In this document: one piece after another, positions 24,541 to 32,470 of the stretch | Position numbering within the stretch: the first letter of the stretch is position 1 | Layout of the letters: every line of letters begins with the position of its first letter | DNA from: Bacteroidota bacterium | GTDB lineage: Bacteria > Bacteroidota > Bacteroidia > JAADEI01 | Reading direction: 5' to 3' | Assembly: GCA_026992635.1 (NCBI GenBank) | Contig: JALWYU010000101.1 | Span: 1-34,839 of the forward strand | DNA length: 34,839 nucleotides | Made by a program: the position numbers and the translations under genes | Notes under the pieces: generated by a model | Databases searched by the model: none | What the model saw: the letters and a program-made list of their open reading frames with translations, nothing else | Told to the model about the DNA's origin: nothing

Positions 24541-27500
24541 CAGGGGATGAGTTGCTCGGGCTGGAATTCGTGGATTTCCCCGAAGGTTTGCTGGATGGCT
24601 TGCATAGGGAGGAGGTTGGGATTGCCGACGAGGGCGTAGGCGCAGGATTGGTTCGCAATGTATTGGTGGAATTGGGTTTGGAACTGTTCTAAGGTGAAGT
24701 GGGGCAGTTGTTCATAGAGGTAGTGGTGGGGGTCCTGGTTGATGTGCATGCGGATTTTCCAGTAGTAGACGTGCTCCAAGAGGTCCAGGTTGCGTAGGCG
24801 GTGTGTAGCGATTTCCTGCTGGAGCCCTTTGAGGGTGGTCTGGAAGGTGGTGGTTTCCAGTACGGGTTTCCTGAGAATTTGTTCTGCGACCTGGAGGACG
24901 TCCAGGACTTTGTCGTATTTGGCGGAGGCGAAGAAGAAGTGGAAGAGGGGCTGGGTAGAGTCGTGGGGGAAGATAAATCCGGAGGAAGTCGCGTAGGCGA
25001 GTCCACGCTTTTCGCGGATTTCTTTGAAGGTGATGGAACCCAGTCCCAAGCCATAGTATTCGCGGTAGATGCGTACGAATGGGTAGAGGGAGAGGGAGAA
25101 GGGTGCGGACTGACAGAGTCGGAGGACGAGTCCCTGGACCTGGTCAAAGGGTACGAAGTAGAAGCCGGGCTGGGTGGGTTGTGTCTGGAGTTTGTGCTGG
25201 TTGGGCAGGGGTTGTGGCGGGATGTTTTCATAGTAGGCTTTCAGCCAGCTGATTATAGTGTCTGGTGGTAGGGGTGCGGTGATGAGGATGTAGTGGTTCC
25301 AGTGGAGCAGGTTTCGGATGCCCGCCAAAGCCGTGTCGAGGGATACCTGGTTAAGGGCAGATGATGAGAGGCGCAGTGTATAGGGATTGTGTTTTCCGTA
25401 GCGGATATATGCGCTGAGCGCGAAGAGGAGTGCTCTGGGTGATTTACGCTGGTTTTCGCGTTGTTTGATGAGGTCTTTGATGAGGTTGTGGAAGGTTTCG
25501 GGTGAGGCGGAGGGCTCGGTAAGAAGGGAATAAAGGAGTTCTAAACCGGTTTGCATCTGGTCTTTGAGTCCGGTGAGTGTGATGGTTGCGCTTTGTGGGT
25601 GGATGTGTGCACTGAAGTCCAGGGCGTGTTGAAAGAGTGCTTCCCGGAATTGTCGGGAGGAGAGGTTGGCGGTGCCGGCGTGTTCCATCAGGTTGAACGC
25701 GACTTCTAAGGTGGGGTTCTGGACGTAGCCAAAGGGGAAGACCAGTTCAATTCGGAAGATTTCGTTGTCGGTGTTGGGCACGAACCATACGGGGATTTGT
25801 CGGGTGGGAGTATTGAGTGTGAGGTACTGGATGTCTATCTGGAAGTTGACGAAGTGGGGAGTAGGTGGTGGGACGTGCATTTGTTTCCACTGGTGGGCGA
25901 ATTGGGATTCGGCGTGGTTGGGGCTGTTGACGGGTGTGAAGGGTGGTTTGGGCAGGAGCACGCGGTCTTTGGGTTCGCCCTGTCGTTTGTAGACGACGAC
26001 GTGTCCGGGAAGGAGGTATTCGCGTGCGATGGCGACGACGTCTTCGTAGGTGACGTTCTGGAGGTCCTGGAGGATGTGGAGGAAGTCCTGCCAGGAGATG
26101 CCGTGTGCGACGGCTTCAAAGATGGTTTCCACACGCCCTTCGGCGGATTCCCACCGTTCCATGAGGTCTAAGCGGAGGTTCCGGATGGCGGCGGGGATCA
26201 GCCATTTGGGGAAGTTACCCTGGGCGAGTCGCTGAACGCTTTTCAGGACGTGCTGGTAGACTTCTTCCAGGGATTGGTTTTCGCGGGGGTAGGCCTGGAC
26301 CATCCAGAGCCCTCCTTCCACCCATTGCCAGTCGTAGGTTCGGTACTTGAGGACTTTTTGTTCGTGGATGAGGTCCATATCCAGGATTCCGGCAAATTCG
26401 TTGGAGAGGACGTACATTGCGACGAGCCAGGGTGCGATTTTGTCTTTCATGCGGTAGGTGGGCGTTCGCCAGGCGACCATCACGTATTCGGGCTGGGGAC
26501 TCCAGACTTCTCGGACGGGTGTTCCATAGAAGGGTTTGGCAAAGAGGGTTTCAGCGATTTCGGGAGGATTGCCTGTGGGGAGTTGTTCAAACCATTTGGC
26601 GAGGATCTGGATGGCGGAATCGGGGTTGATGTCGCCCGATAAGCAGATGGTCATGTTTTTTCCCACGTACCATTTGTGGAAGAAGTCCTGCATTGCGCGG
26701 ATGGAGGGGTATCGGATGTGTTGTGCGTAGCCGATGACGGGTCGGGCGTAGGGGTGTCCTTTGAAGAGTTCTTCGACGATGGCGTCCCAGACGCGGTAGA
26801 CGTCCCAGTCCTGGAAGCGCATATTGAATTCCTCAAAGACGGCTTCCAGTTCTAAGTTGAAGAGTCGGGGCACGACCATACGGAGTCGTTCGCTTTCTAA
26901 GCGCGCCCATCGTTCCAGTTCGTTGGCGGGGAATTCGCCGTGGTAGGCTGTCCAGTCGTAGATGGTGGTGGCGTTGAGTTTGTCGCCGCCCATTGCGCGG
27001 AAGAGCGCTTCGAATTCGCCGGGGATTGCGTACTGGCTTGCCATCTGGTTGATGGAGTCGATCTGGTGGTAGATTTGCTGTCGTTGCTGGTCGGATTGGG
27101 CGGTGCGCAGTTGTTCGTAGAGTTCTGCCATTTGTTCCAGGTAAGGTTGCTCGGCTTGCCAGTTTCGTGTACCGAGTCGGTCTGTACCTTTGAACATCAT
27201 GTGTTCCAGGTAGTGGGCGAGACCGGTGGCGTGGTCGGGTTCGTGTCGTGCGCCGGCGTGGATAATGACTGTGTAGAAGACGCGAGCGGAGGCGGGGTAG
27301 GGCGAGATGAGTACGCGGATTCCGTTGGCGAGCTGGTACTGGTGGACGTTCAGTGGGTCGTTGGGGAAGGTTCGTGCCTGATAGGTTTTTGCAGCTGGAG
27401 TTGTTGTTGTGGTGGCAGTCATGGTTGTTGTTCGTTTAGCGGTGCATGTCCATAGTGTGCAGATTGGGATGAGGCAGGCGAAGGAAAGGAAGATCAGGGG

Positions 27501-27542
27501 TAAGGGATGGATGTAGGGGTTGCCTTTGTTAAGGTGGAACAT
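24540..27542 (-). CDS. M16 (insulinase/pitrilysin) family peptidase, two-domain
   Basis: This 1000-residue protein is a double-length M16 metallopeptidase. An N-terminal hydrophobic segment (about 14-32) with cysteines nearby (in ICTLWTC) suggests export, perhaps as a lipoprotein, though the lipobox is poor. A Thr-rich linker follows. The zinc motif HxxEH is H110-E113-H114 in LAHYLEHMMFKG, so the first half should be catalytic. The second half (from about 560) is a non-catalytic M16_C-type pair that closes the chamber, with the conserved phrases GLGSITFKEIREKRGLAYATSS and YIANQSCAYALVGNPN. It would degrade peptides or protein fragments in the periplasm. The gene starts one base after dnaX ends and overlaps the PASTA gene start. 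Confidence 0.92.
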   Translation of the reverse strand: MFHLNKGNPYIHPLPLIFLSFACLIPICTLWTCTAKRTTTMTATTTTTPAAKTYQARTFPNDPLNVHQYQLANGIRVLISPYPASARVFYTVIIHAGARHEPDHATGLAHYLEHMMFKGTDRLGTRNWQAEQPYLEQMAELYEQLRTAQSDQQRQQIYHQIDSINQMASQYAIPGEFEALFRAMGGDKLNATTIYDWTAYHGEFPANELERWARLESERLRMVVPRLFNLELEAVFEEFNMRFQDWDVYRVWDAIVEELFKGHPYARPVIGYAQHIRYPSIRAMQDFFHKWYVGKNMTICLSGDINPDSAIQILAKWFEQLPTGNPPEIAETLFAKPFYGTPVREVWSPQPEYVMVAWRTPTYRMKDKIAPWLVAMYVLSNEFAGILDMDLIHEQKVLKYRTYDWQWVEGGLWMVQAYPRENQSLEEVYQHVLKSVQRLAQGNFPKWLIPAAIRNLRLDLMERWESAEGRVETIFEAVAHGISWQDFLHILQDLQNVTYEDVVAIAREYLLPGHVVVYKRQGEPKDRVLLPKPPFTPVNSPNHAESQFAHQWKQMHVPPPTPHFVNFQIDIQYLTLNTPTRQIPVWFVPNTDNEIFRIELVFPFGYVQNPTLEVAFNLMEHAGTANLSSRQFREALFQHALDFSAHIHPQSATITLTGLKDQMQTGLELLYSLLTEPSASPETFHNLIKDLIKQRENQRKSPRALLFALSAYIRYGKHNPYTLRLSSSALNQVSLDTALAGIRNLLHWNHYILITAPLPPDTIISWLKAYYENIPPQPLPNQHKLQTQPTQPGFYFVPFDQVQGLVLRLCQSAPFSLSLYPFVRIYREYYGLGLGSITFKEIREKRGLAYATSSGFIFPHDSTQPLFHFFFASAKYDKVLDVLQVAEQILRKPVLETTTFQTTLKGLQQEIATHRLRNLDLLEHVYYWKIRMHINQDPHHYLYEQLPHFTLEQFQTQFHQYIANQSCAYALVGNPNLLPMQAIQQTFGEIHEFQPEQLIP

Positions 27543-27543
27543 G

Positions 27544-28920
27544 TCAGTGATGGTTCCCGGTTACGCTTTGGAGCTGGAGGAGTTCGCGGAAGGTCTGGAA
27601 GGGGTCTTTTTGGGGTTTGTTGGCGGAGGTGGTTGTTGGTTTTTTTTGGGGGTTTGGTGGCGGTGTGGTGCGTTGAGGGGCTGGTTGGGTCGTTGTGGAG
27701 GTTTTTTTTGTGGTTCTGGTGGTTTTTGGTTTTTGGGAGGTTTTGGTTTGTGTGGGTGTGTTGTTGCTGGTGGTTTGGGGTTGGGAAGTGGTTTTCAGTG
27801 TGGTGGTGGGGATTGTTCGTGCCCGGTTGAGCCAGGGGAGGACGGTCATTTCTAAAAGAGCGATTTCCAGGATGGATTGTTTGTCTTCGGCGTATCGGAG
27901 CTGGCTTTCGTATTTGTGGAGGAGGGTGAGTGCGGAGAGGAGGAGTGCGGGTTCAATGGCTTGTGCGAAGCTGGCGTAGCGCGAAGCGGTTTCTGGCGGC
28001 AGGTCTTCTTTGAGGGAGTTGGGGTTGAGGTGGGCGTGCAGGAGTAGTCGGAGGTGTCGTCGTAGGCTTCGGAGGATTTCGGCGGGCTCGTAGCCTTGCA
28101 GGAAGAGGTTGCGGAGTGTGGTAAGGATTTCAGCGGTGTCGCTGAGGAAGATTTTCTGGCTGAGTGTGAAGAGCTGGTCGTCGTCCAAGAGGTGGAGGAT
28201 CTGGGCTACGGTGGTGTAGGTGATGGTCTGGTTGGTGGTGTAGGAGGCGAGTCGGTCAAAGAGCGTGAGTGCGTCGCGGAGGGATCCGTCGGATTGGCTG
28301 GCGATGACGTAGGCGGCGCGTTGTTCCAGCTGGATGTTTTCCTGTTGGGCGATGGAGAGGAGGTGCTGGACGATTTGGGGTATGGGTATTCGCCGGAAGT
28401 CGTAGATCTGGCATCGTGAGAGGACGGTGGGGAGTATGCGGTATTTTTCGGTGGTGGCGAGGACGAAGACGGCGTAGGGTGGGGGTTCTTCTAGGGTTTT
28501 GAGGAAGGCGTTGAAAGCGGCTTGTGAAAGCATGTGGACTTCGTCAATGATGTAGACTTTGAACTGGCGTGTAGGTGGGTATCGGACGTGCTCAATGAGG
28601 TTACGGATGTCGTCCACGCTGTTGTTGGAGGCGGCGTCCAGTTCGAAGACGCTGGTGGCTTTACCTGATAGGAATTCTTTGCATGCCTGGCACTGGTTGC
28701 AGGGTTCGCCTTCTGGGGTCAGGTTGAGGCAGTTGAGTGCTTTGGCGAGGAGTCGTGCGCAGGTGGTTTTGCCCACGCCGTGCGGTCCGCAGAACAGGAG
28801 GCTTTGTGGGATCTGGTTTCGTACGAGCAGGTTGCGCAGGGCGATGGTGATGTGGTCTTGTCCGACGACTTCGGCGAATCGTTGTGGTCGGTATCGGCGA
28901 GCGGTAGAGAAGATGGGCAT
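27544..28920 (-). CDS. dnaX: DNA polymerase III subunit gamma/tau
   Basis: The 458-residue clamp-loader ATPase has Walker A at G45-T52 (GPHGVGKT), the four-Cys zinc site near 64-82 (CNQCQACKEF), Walker B/DEVH in IIDEVHMLSQAAFNAFLKTLEEPP and the sensor/SRC motif LSRCQIYDFRRI. Domain III (about 240-365) follows. After about residue 370 the protein is a Thr/Pro/Gln/Lys linker and ends soon in DPFQTFRELLQLQS. The tau-specific C-terminal domain seems absent or reduced, so the encoded full-length product looks gamma-like. Within the linker are two runs of eight A on the coding strand (27640-27647 and 27702-27709), both coding Lys-Lys. The M16 gene begins one base after the stop. Confidence 0.95.
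   Translation of the reverse strand: MPIFSTARRYRPQRFAEVVGQDHITIALRNLLVRNQIPQSLLFCGPHGVGKTTCARLLAKALNCLNLTPEGEPCNQCQACKEFLSGKATSVFELDAASNNSVDDIRNLIEHVRYPPTRQFKVYIIDEVHMLSQAAFNAFLKTLEEPPPYAVFVLATTEKYRILPTVLSRCQIYDFRRIPIPQIVQHLLSIAQQENIQLEQRAAYVIASQSDGSLRDALTLFDRLASYTTNQTITYTTVAQILHLLDDDQLFTLSQKIFLSDTAEILTTLRNLFLQGYEPAEILRSLRRHLRLLLHAHLNPNSLKEDLPPETASRYASFAQAIEPALLLSALTLLHKYESQLRYAEDKQSILEIALLEMTVLPWLNRARTIPTTTLKTTSQPQTTSNNTPTQTKTSQKPKTTRTTKKTSTTTQPAPQRTTPPPNPQKKPTTTSANKPQKDPFQTFRELLQLQSVTGNHH
27640..27709 (-). other. two A8 tracts in dnaX, possible slippage sites
   Basis: On the coding strand there are AAAAAAAA runs at 27702-27709 (in ACA AAA AAA ACC) and 27640-27647 (in CAA AAA AAA CCA), 54 bases apart. 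Long A runs in dnaX of Thermus cause transcriptional slippage. Here a one-base gain gives an open frame ending at 27494-27496 inside the M16 gene. A one-base loss ends at 27561-27563. Neither yields a short gamma form, so the effect would be altered tails. Confidence 0.6.
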
Positions 28921-28948
28921 GGGTTGTGTTGATTTCAGGCTTCTTTCA

Positions 28949-28958
28949 GAAAGTTACA
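28949..28958 (-). promoter_or_regulatory. candidate promoter -7 box for dnaX
   Basis: The minus strand reads TGTAACTTTC about 30 bases before the dnaX ATG. TAACTTTC matches seven of eight positions of the Bacteroidota TAnnTTTG box. No clear -33 TTTG at the expected distance. Confidence 0.25.
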
Positions 28959-28971
28959 AAAGGAGGAACGA

Positions 28972-29049
28972 ATGAGTGGGTTGATTTCACGTGGGGAAGC
29001 GACAAAGATTTTGTGGTGGGGTTGGAAAGTTTCGGGGCGAGCACTGTAA
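28972..29049 (+). CDS. possible 25-residue peptide with a strong ribosome binding site
   Basis: Between divergent dnaX and the cytochrome gene, AAAGGAGG (28958-28966) lies five bases before an ATG at 28972. The frame runs 25 codons to TAA at 29047-29049. The peptide is basic with three Trp in a WWGW cluster. Almost no gene here has such a full Shine-Dalgarno sequence, so this stands out. It may be a leader peptide or small membrane-active peptide upstream of the cytochrome, or chance. No homolog is known to me. Confidence 0.35.
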   Translation: MSGLISRGEATKILWWGWKVSGRAL

Positions 29050-29091
29050 GTTGGAAATAGGAAGTGATTGGTTTGGGAAATTGGGTTGGTC

Positions 29092-29571
29092 ATGCGTCGT
29101 TTGTGGTTGGTTGTTGTAGTGGGTGTGGGATTGCTGGTGGCATGTCAGTCTGGCGGGGAGTCGGGTCGTAGTGGTGGTGATCGGGGTTTGCCGGCATCGG
29201 GTTCGGTGAAAGAGAAGGAGCAGAGTGGTGGTGCGAAGGAGGTGGTGGATTTATCGGCGGTTCGTCCGGATCCCAAGAAGGGTGAGGAGATATACCGGAA
29301 TGTGTGTATTTCGTGTCATGGTCAGGATGCGACGGGCTTACCGGGCTTGGGCAGGAATTTGTTGACCAGCAAGTATTTGTGGGAGACGCCCATAGAAGAG
29401 GTTGCGCGTAAGCTGGTTCATGAGGGAATACCCATAGATGACCCACTCAATACAGGGAAGCAAAGTACGATGCCACCGATGTCATCGTACAATTTGACGG
29501 AGGCGGATATTGTGCATGTTAAGGCGTATCTGGCGCAGTTGCGTGCGCAGTCTGGTGAATCGGGTTCGTAG
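29092..29571 (+). CDS. cytochrome c lipoprotein
   Basis: I start at the ATG at 29092 (159 residues), which puts a lipoprotein signal at once, with lipobox LLVAC and acylated C18. A TTG upstream is possible but unneeded. After a flexible Ser/Gly-rich linker (19-50) comes a mono-haem class I cytochrome c domain. C72-xx-C75-H76 (CISCH) binds haem, and the Met ligand is probably in MPPMSS. PKKGEEIYRNVC and LTEADIVHVKAYLAQL are the usual first and last helices. It is probably anchored to a membrane and carries electrons in respiration. The last 53 bases overlap the 3' end of convergent rimO. Confidence 0.92.
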   Translation: MRRLWLVVVVGVGLLVACQSGGESGRSGGDRGLPASGSVKEKEQSGGAKEVVDLSAVRPDPKKGEEIYRNVCISCHGQDATGLPGLGRNLLTSKYLWETPIEEVARKLVHEGIPIDDPLNTGKQSTMPPMSSYNLTEADIVHVKAYLAQLRAQSGESGS

Positions 29572-30949
29572 CCGTGTTGGTGTGTGAGTTGTGTGGTTGG
29601 ATGGTGTTGGGGAGGGGTTCGCCGAAGAGGTCCAGGTCTATATAGCTGGTGATTGTGGTGAGGAGGAAGGTTCCGGGTTTGGGGTTGGTGGATTGGGGTT
29701 TGGAGAGCCAGAGGTAGGCATCAATTTCTGGGGCGTCCCACCAGGTGCGAGCGATCAGGGTTTGGTCGTCGTAGATTTCGTCAATGATGGTGGGTATGCC
29801 GTTGGGGTGGGTTGAGCGCATGCGCTGTACGCTTTGTGGAAAGAGAACTTGCTGGTAGAATTCTGAAAGGATCTGGTGTCGGCGGATTTTTTCCCTGTGT
29901 GGGATATGGTCGCGTAGGGTTTTGTAGGCGTGTGTTCCTTCTTCGTGTGAGTAGGTGAATATGCCGAGTCGGTCAACCTGCCAGTTTTCCAGGGTTTTCA
30001 TGAGTAGGTCTAGGTCGTGGGGGGATTCGCCGGGGAATCCGATGATGACGGCGGTTCGGAAGCAGAGGTTGGGTACGGTGGAGCGTGCTTGTTCTATGGT
30101 GCTGGAGAGGTAAGCAAGAGGTGTTCCGCGACGCATGCTTTGGAGGATGTGGTTGGCGGTGTGCTGGACGGGCATGTCTAAGTAGGGGACGAGGGGGTGG
30201 GCAGGGTCGCGCATCATGTGGAGGATGGGTTTTGGGAAGGGTCTTGGGTGCAGGTAGTGGAGTCGCAGCCAGTAGGTTCCCTGGAGGTTTCCGAGTTGTT
30301 CTAAGAGGTGTGTGAGTGAGGTGGGTGGCTGGAGGTCCTGTCCGTAGGCAGTGGGGTCTTGTGCGACCAGGAGGAGTTCGCGGACGCCCCGGTTGATCAG
30401 TTGCTGGCATTCGTGGAGGATGAGGTGAGGGGGGTAGGATCGGTGTTTGCCGCGCATGAGGGGAATTGCGCAGAATGCGCATTTTCGGTTGCAGCCTTCA
30501 CTGATTTTGACGTAGGCGTAGTGTTTGGGAGTGGAGAGGAAGGTTCGTGAGAGGGGTTGGTGGCAGGATTGGGCGGGCTGGATACCGAGTGCGCGGAGTG
30601 TAGTGGTGAAGTCTTCGGGTTTGATCCAGTGGTCGACTTCGGGTAGTTCGTGCTGGAGCTGGTTTTGGAATCGTGGGACGAGGCACCCCATAACGAGGAT
30701 TTGCTGGATGCGTCCCTGTTGTTTTTTGTGGATGGCTTCTATGATGGTGTCAATAGATTGTTGCTGGGCTGGGAGGATGAATCCGCAGGTGTTGATGATG
30801 AGTGCGTAGAGGGGTTGGTGGATCTGGTTGAGGTCGTGGAGCCAGAGGATTTGGAAGCCGTATTGCGTGAGGAGGGAAGCGATTCGTTCGGAGTCCACGC
30901 GGTTTTTGTCGCATCCGAGTTGGAGGATGCCGATGTAGGGTTTGGTCAT
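29519..30949 (-). CDS. rimO: ribosomal protein S12 methylthiotransferase
   Basis: This 476-residue radical-SAM enzyme adds a methylthio group to an aspartate of ribosomal protein S12. The N-terminal UPF0004 domain supplies C13, C55 and C89 for one [4Fe-4S] cluster (LGCDKN, NTCGF, MGCL). The radical SAM motif C153-xxx-C157-xx-C160 (CNRKCAFC) binds the second. The substrate-side stretch ISEGCNRKCAFCAIPLMRGKHRS and the TRAM domain (from about 370, with WWDAPEIDAYLWL) point to RimO rather than MiaB. After the TRAM domain a tail of about 30 His/Thr/Asn/Pro-rich residues lies mostly antisense to the cytochrome C-terminus and looks non-conserved. It follows the atpI-like gene by 43 bases. Confidence 0.95.
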   Translation of the reverse strand: MTKPYIGILQLGCDKNRVDSERIASLLTQYGFQILWLHDLNQIHQPLYALIINTCGFILPAQQQSIDTIIEAIHKKQQGRIQQILVMGCLVPRFQNQLQHELPEVDHWIKPEDFTTTLRALGIQPAQSCHQPLSRTFLSTPKHYAYVKISEGCNRKCAFCAIPLMRGKHRSYPPHLILHECQQLINRGVRELLLVAQDPTAYGQDLQPPTSLTHLLEQLGNLQGTYWLRLHYLHPRPFPKPILHMMRDPAHPLVPYLDMPVQHTANHILQSMRRGTPLAYLSSTIEQARSTVPNLCFRTAVIIGFPGESPHDLDLLMKTLENWQVDRLGIFTYSHEEGTHAYKTLRDHIPHREKIRRHQILSEFYQQVLFPQSVQRMRSTHPNGIPTIIDEIYDDQTLIARTWWDAPEIDAYLWLSKPQSTNPKPGTFLLTTITSYIDLDLFGEPLPNTIQPHNSHTNTATNPIHQTAHATAPDTP

Positions 30950-30992
30950 GGTTTGGGGGTGGTTTAGGCGCTACGTTAGGCGCTATGTATGG

Positions 30993-31394
30993 TCAGGGGC
31001 TGTGTGTGGTGTAGATTGAGGTTTTGCGTTCGGAGAGGAAGAAGGCCAGGATTGGGAGTGCACCCCAGAGCAAGAGCCAGGTTGTGGGGTGGTGGGGTTT
31101 GAGTATTTTGGCGAGGATCAGGGCGGCGGTGAGGAGGGTGAAGCGAGTCAGGAAAGGGAGGAGGAGCAGGGTTGTCCACGGTGGTGCTTTGTGGTGGGGG
31201 GAGTGGGTTGTCTGGTTGAGTCGGTGGAGGAGCCACAGGTGTGAGAGGGTGATGGTGAGCCAGAGGAGGAGGCTTGGCAGGAGGAGGTGGGCTTGCCACA
31301 GGTGCCAGTGGATGGTTGTGGCGAGGAGTCCTGTCAGGAGTGCGGTGGCTGTGAACCAGTGGTTGGAGGAAGAGATTCTGGATGGGTTGTTCAT
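30993..31394 (-). CDS. small membrane protein, possibly AtpI-like
   Basis: A 133-residue protein with about four hydrophobic helices (near 17-30, 37-56, 77-94 and 104-119) and little else to recognise. Its start overlaps the atpZ stop by four bases. In Bacteroidota a small membrane protein in this place, between atpZ and atpB, is the AtpI-like (ATP synthase subunit I) protein that helps assemble the c-ring. I infer that identity from topology and position only. No atpB or other ATP synthase gene follows; rimO does. Confidence 0.55.
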   Translation of the reverse strand: MNNPSRISSSNHWFTATALLTGLLATTIHWHLWQAHLLLPSLLLWLTITLSHLWLLHRLNQTTHSPHHKAPPWTTLLLLPFLTRFTLLTAALILAKILKPHHPTTWLLLWGALPILAFFLSERKTSIYTTHSP

Positions 31395-31705
31395 GGGTGG
31401 TGGTTAGATGTGGAGGTGTTGTGCTGGTTGTGTTTGTGTTTGCGTTTTTGCTGGGTGTTGAGGATTTGTGGTAGCTGGAGCAATCGCCAGAGCATAGCGG
31501 TGAATCCGAGGAGTGTGCCTGTGAGGGTTGCCCATGGGATTGGGGTGTTGAGCCAGTGCCGATCTAAATATCTGCCTGCAAGGATTGCGAATATCAGGAT
31601 GAGGGCGGCTTCCAGGATGGTCTGGGAGATGAGTGCGTAGGTTCGGAGGCTTTTTCCCAGTGTGGATTTGTGTTTGTGCTGTTTTTTGGGGGATGGGGTG
31701 TTCAT
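31391..31705 (-). CDS. atpZ: AtpZ/AtpI family protein
   Basis: The 104-residue product has a basic N-terminus (KKQHKHKSTLGKS) and two transmembrane helices (about 24-45 and 54-76). Between them lies GRYLDRHWLNTPIPWATLTGTLLGFTAMLWRLLQLP, the pattern of the F0F1-ATPase-associated AtpZ family (PF09527-type). Relatives help assemble the ATP synthase or move Mg/Ca. A His/Lys-rich tail follows. It overlaps bactofilin upstream and the small membrane gene downstream, each by four bases, so translation is coupled. The rest of the atp operon is not in the window. Confidence 0.75.
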   Translation of the reverse strand: MNTPSPKKQHKHKSTLGKSLRTYALISQTILEAALILIFAILAGRYLDRHWLNTPIPWATLTGTLLGFTAMLWRLLQLPQILNTQQKRKHKHNQHNTSTSNHHP

Positions 31706-32160
31706 GCGGCGGCGCGCTGTTCAATGGGTTGTGTGGGTTGTGTGGTTGTGGTTTTCTGTTCCTGTTGTTTGTGGTTTGGGGAAGTGTGGCTGGTTTGTTC
31801 GGTTTGGAGTGCGTTCAGGTGCTGGGGTATGGCGTTCATAGTGCAGTGTCCTTCAAAGTGTGCGCCTTCTTCTATGATGAGTTGCTGGGTGTAGATGTCG
31901 CCGTGGACGCGTGCGGTGGAAACCATATGGATGCGCTGTTTACCGAGGATGGTTCCGTGTACAGTTCCTTCTATGATGACGATTTCGGCTTCTATGGTGC
32001 CTTCTACTTTACCGGTTTCGCCAATGACGATTCGGTCGTGGCAGATGATGGTTCCTTTCAGTTCGCCTTCTATGCGGCAGGCGACTTCGGAAGTGAGGGA
32101 TCCTTCAATAGAGGTGGTGGCGTGGATAAGCGTGAGTTCCAGGTCGCTTTTCCTGCCCAT
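31702..32160 (-). CDS. bactofilin (polymer-forming cytoskeletal protein)
   Basis: This 152-residue protein is a bactofilin. The central part (about 10-115) is a right-handed beta-helix of short repeating strands, seen in SIEGSLTSEVACRIEGELKG, VIGETGKVEGTIEAEIVIIEG, VHGTILGKQRIHM and HGDIYTQQLIIEEGAHFEG. Short flexible ends follow, with a Gln/Thr/Pro tail. Bactofilins polymerise without nucleotide into filaments that position envelope enzymes. It stands upstream of atpZ in the common Bacteroidota order and overlaps it by four bases. Confidence 0.93.
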   Translation of the reverse strand: MGRKSDLELTLIHATTSIEGSLTSEVACRIEGELKGTIICHDRIVIGETGKVEGTIEAEIVIIEGTVHGTILGKQRIHMVSTARVHGDIYTQQLIIEEGAHFEGHCTMNAIPQHLNALQTEQTSHTSPNHKQQEQKTTTTQPTQPIEQRAAA

Positions 32161-32166
32161 GAGTGG

Positions 32167-32421
32167 TTATTTGGAAGCGAGTGAACAGGACCAGGTATTG
32201 CCGTTTTCGTCGGTAGCCTGGATGCTGGAGCACTTTTCTTCGGCTTTTTTCTTGCTGATTCGTTCAATGGTGAGTTCGCGATAGTCCAGGACTGTGCCCT
32301 GTTCGTCTTTCAGGAAGCACTGGCAGCGGTGGATACGTCGGCAGGCGGTAGTTATGGTGAGGGAAGCAGCGAGCAAGCAGAGGCTGATCACGGTTGTGAA
32401 CATGTTTGGTTTTGGGGTCAT
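32167..32421 (-). CDS. small lipoprotein, hypothetical
   Basis: An 84-residue protein with a lipoprotein signal (hydrophobic about 10-26, lipobox ITTAC with the acylated cysteine near 27). A second ATG seven codons on is equally possible. The mature part has four further cysteines (RCQCF, EEKCSS, WSCSL), which could form two disulfides, and ends IQATDENGNTWSCSL. I do not recognise a family. Six bases separate its stop from the bactofilin ATG, suggesting it is the first gene of that operon. Confidence 0.7.
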   Translation of the reverse strand: MTPKPNMFTTVISLCLLAASLTITTACRRIHRCQCFLKDEQGTVLDYRELTIERISKKKAEEKCSSIQATDENGNTWSCSLASK

Positions 32422-32433
32422 GGAAGGAGGATT

Positions 32434-32461
32434 TTTGGTGGTTATTTTGTGTGTACCTTTC
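32434..32461 (+). promoter_or_regulatory. candidate promoter for the peroxiredoxin
   Basis: TTTG (32434-32437) and TACCTTTC (32454-32461), 16 bases apart, resemble the Bacteroidota -33/-7 pair (TTTG and TAnnTTTG, one mismatch). The second box is 58 bases before the ATG. Confidence 0.35.
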
Positions 32462-32470
32462 GTTTGAGGG

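Noticed and set aside
27640-27709. Classic programmed frameshift producing a short DnaX gamma form
   Set aside because: Reading all three frames past the A runs gives no early stop, so truncation by frameshift is not supported; only tail changes are possible.
28972-29049. Trp attenuator reading of the small Trp-rich ORF
   Set aside because: No tryptophan biosynthesis gene follows and no terminator/antiterminator pair is visible, so only a generic small ORF is reported.
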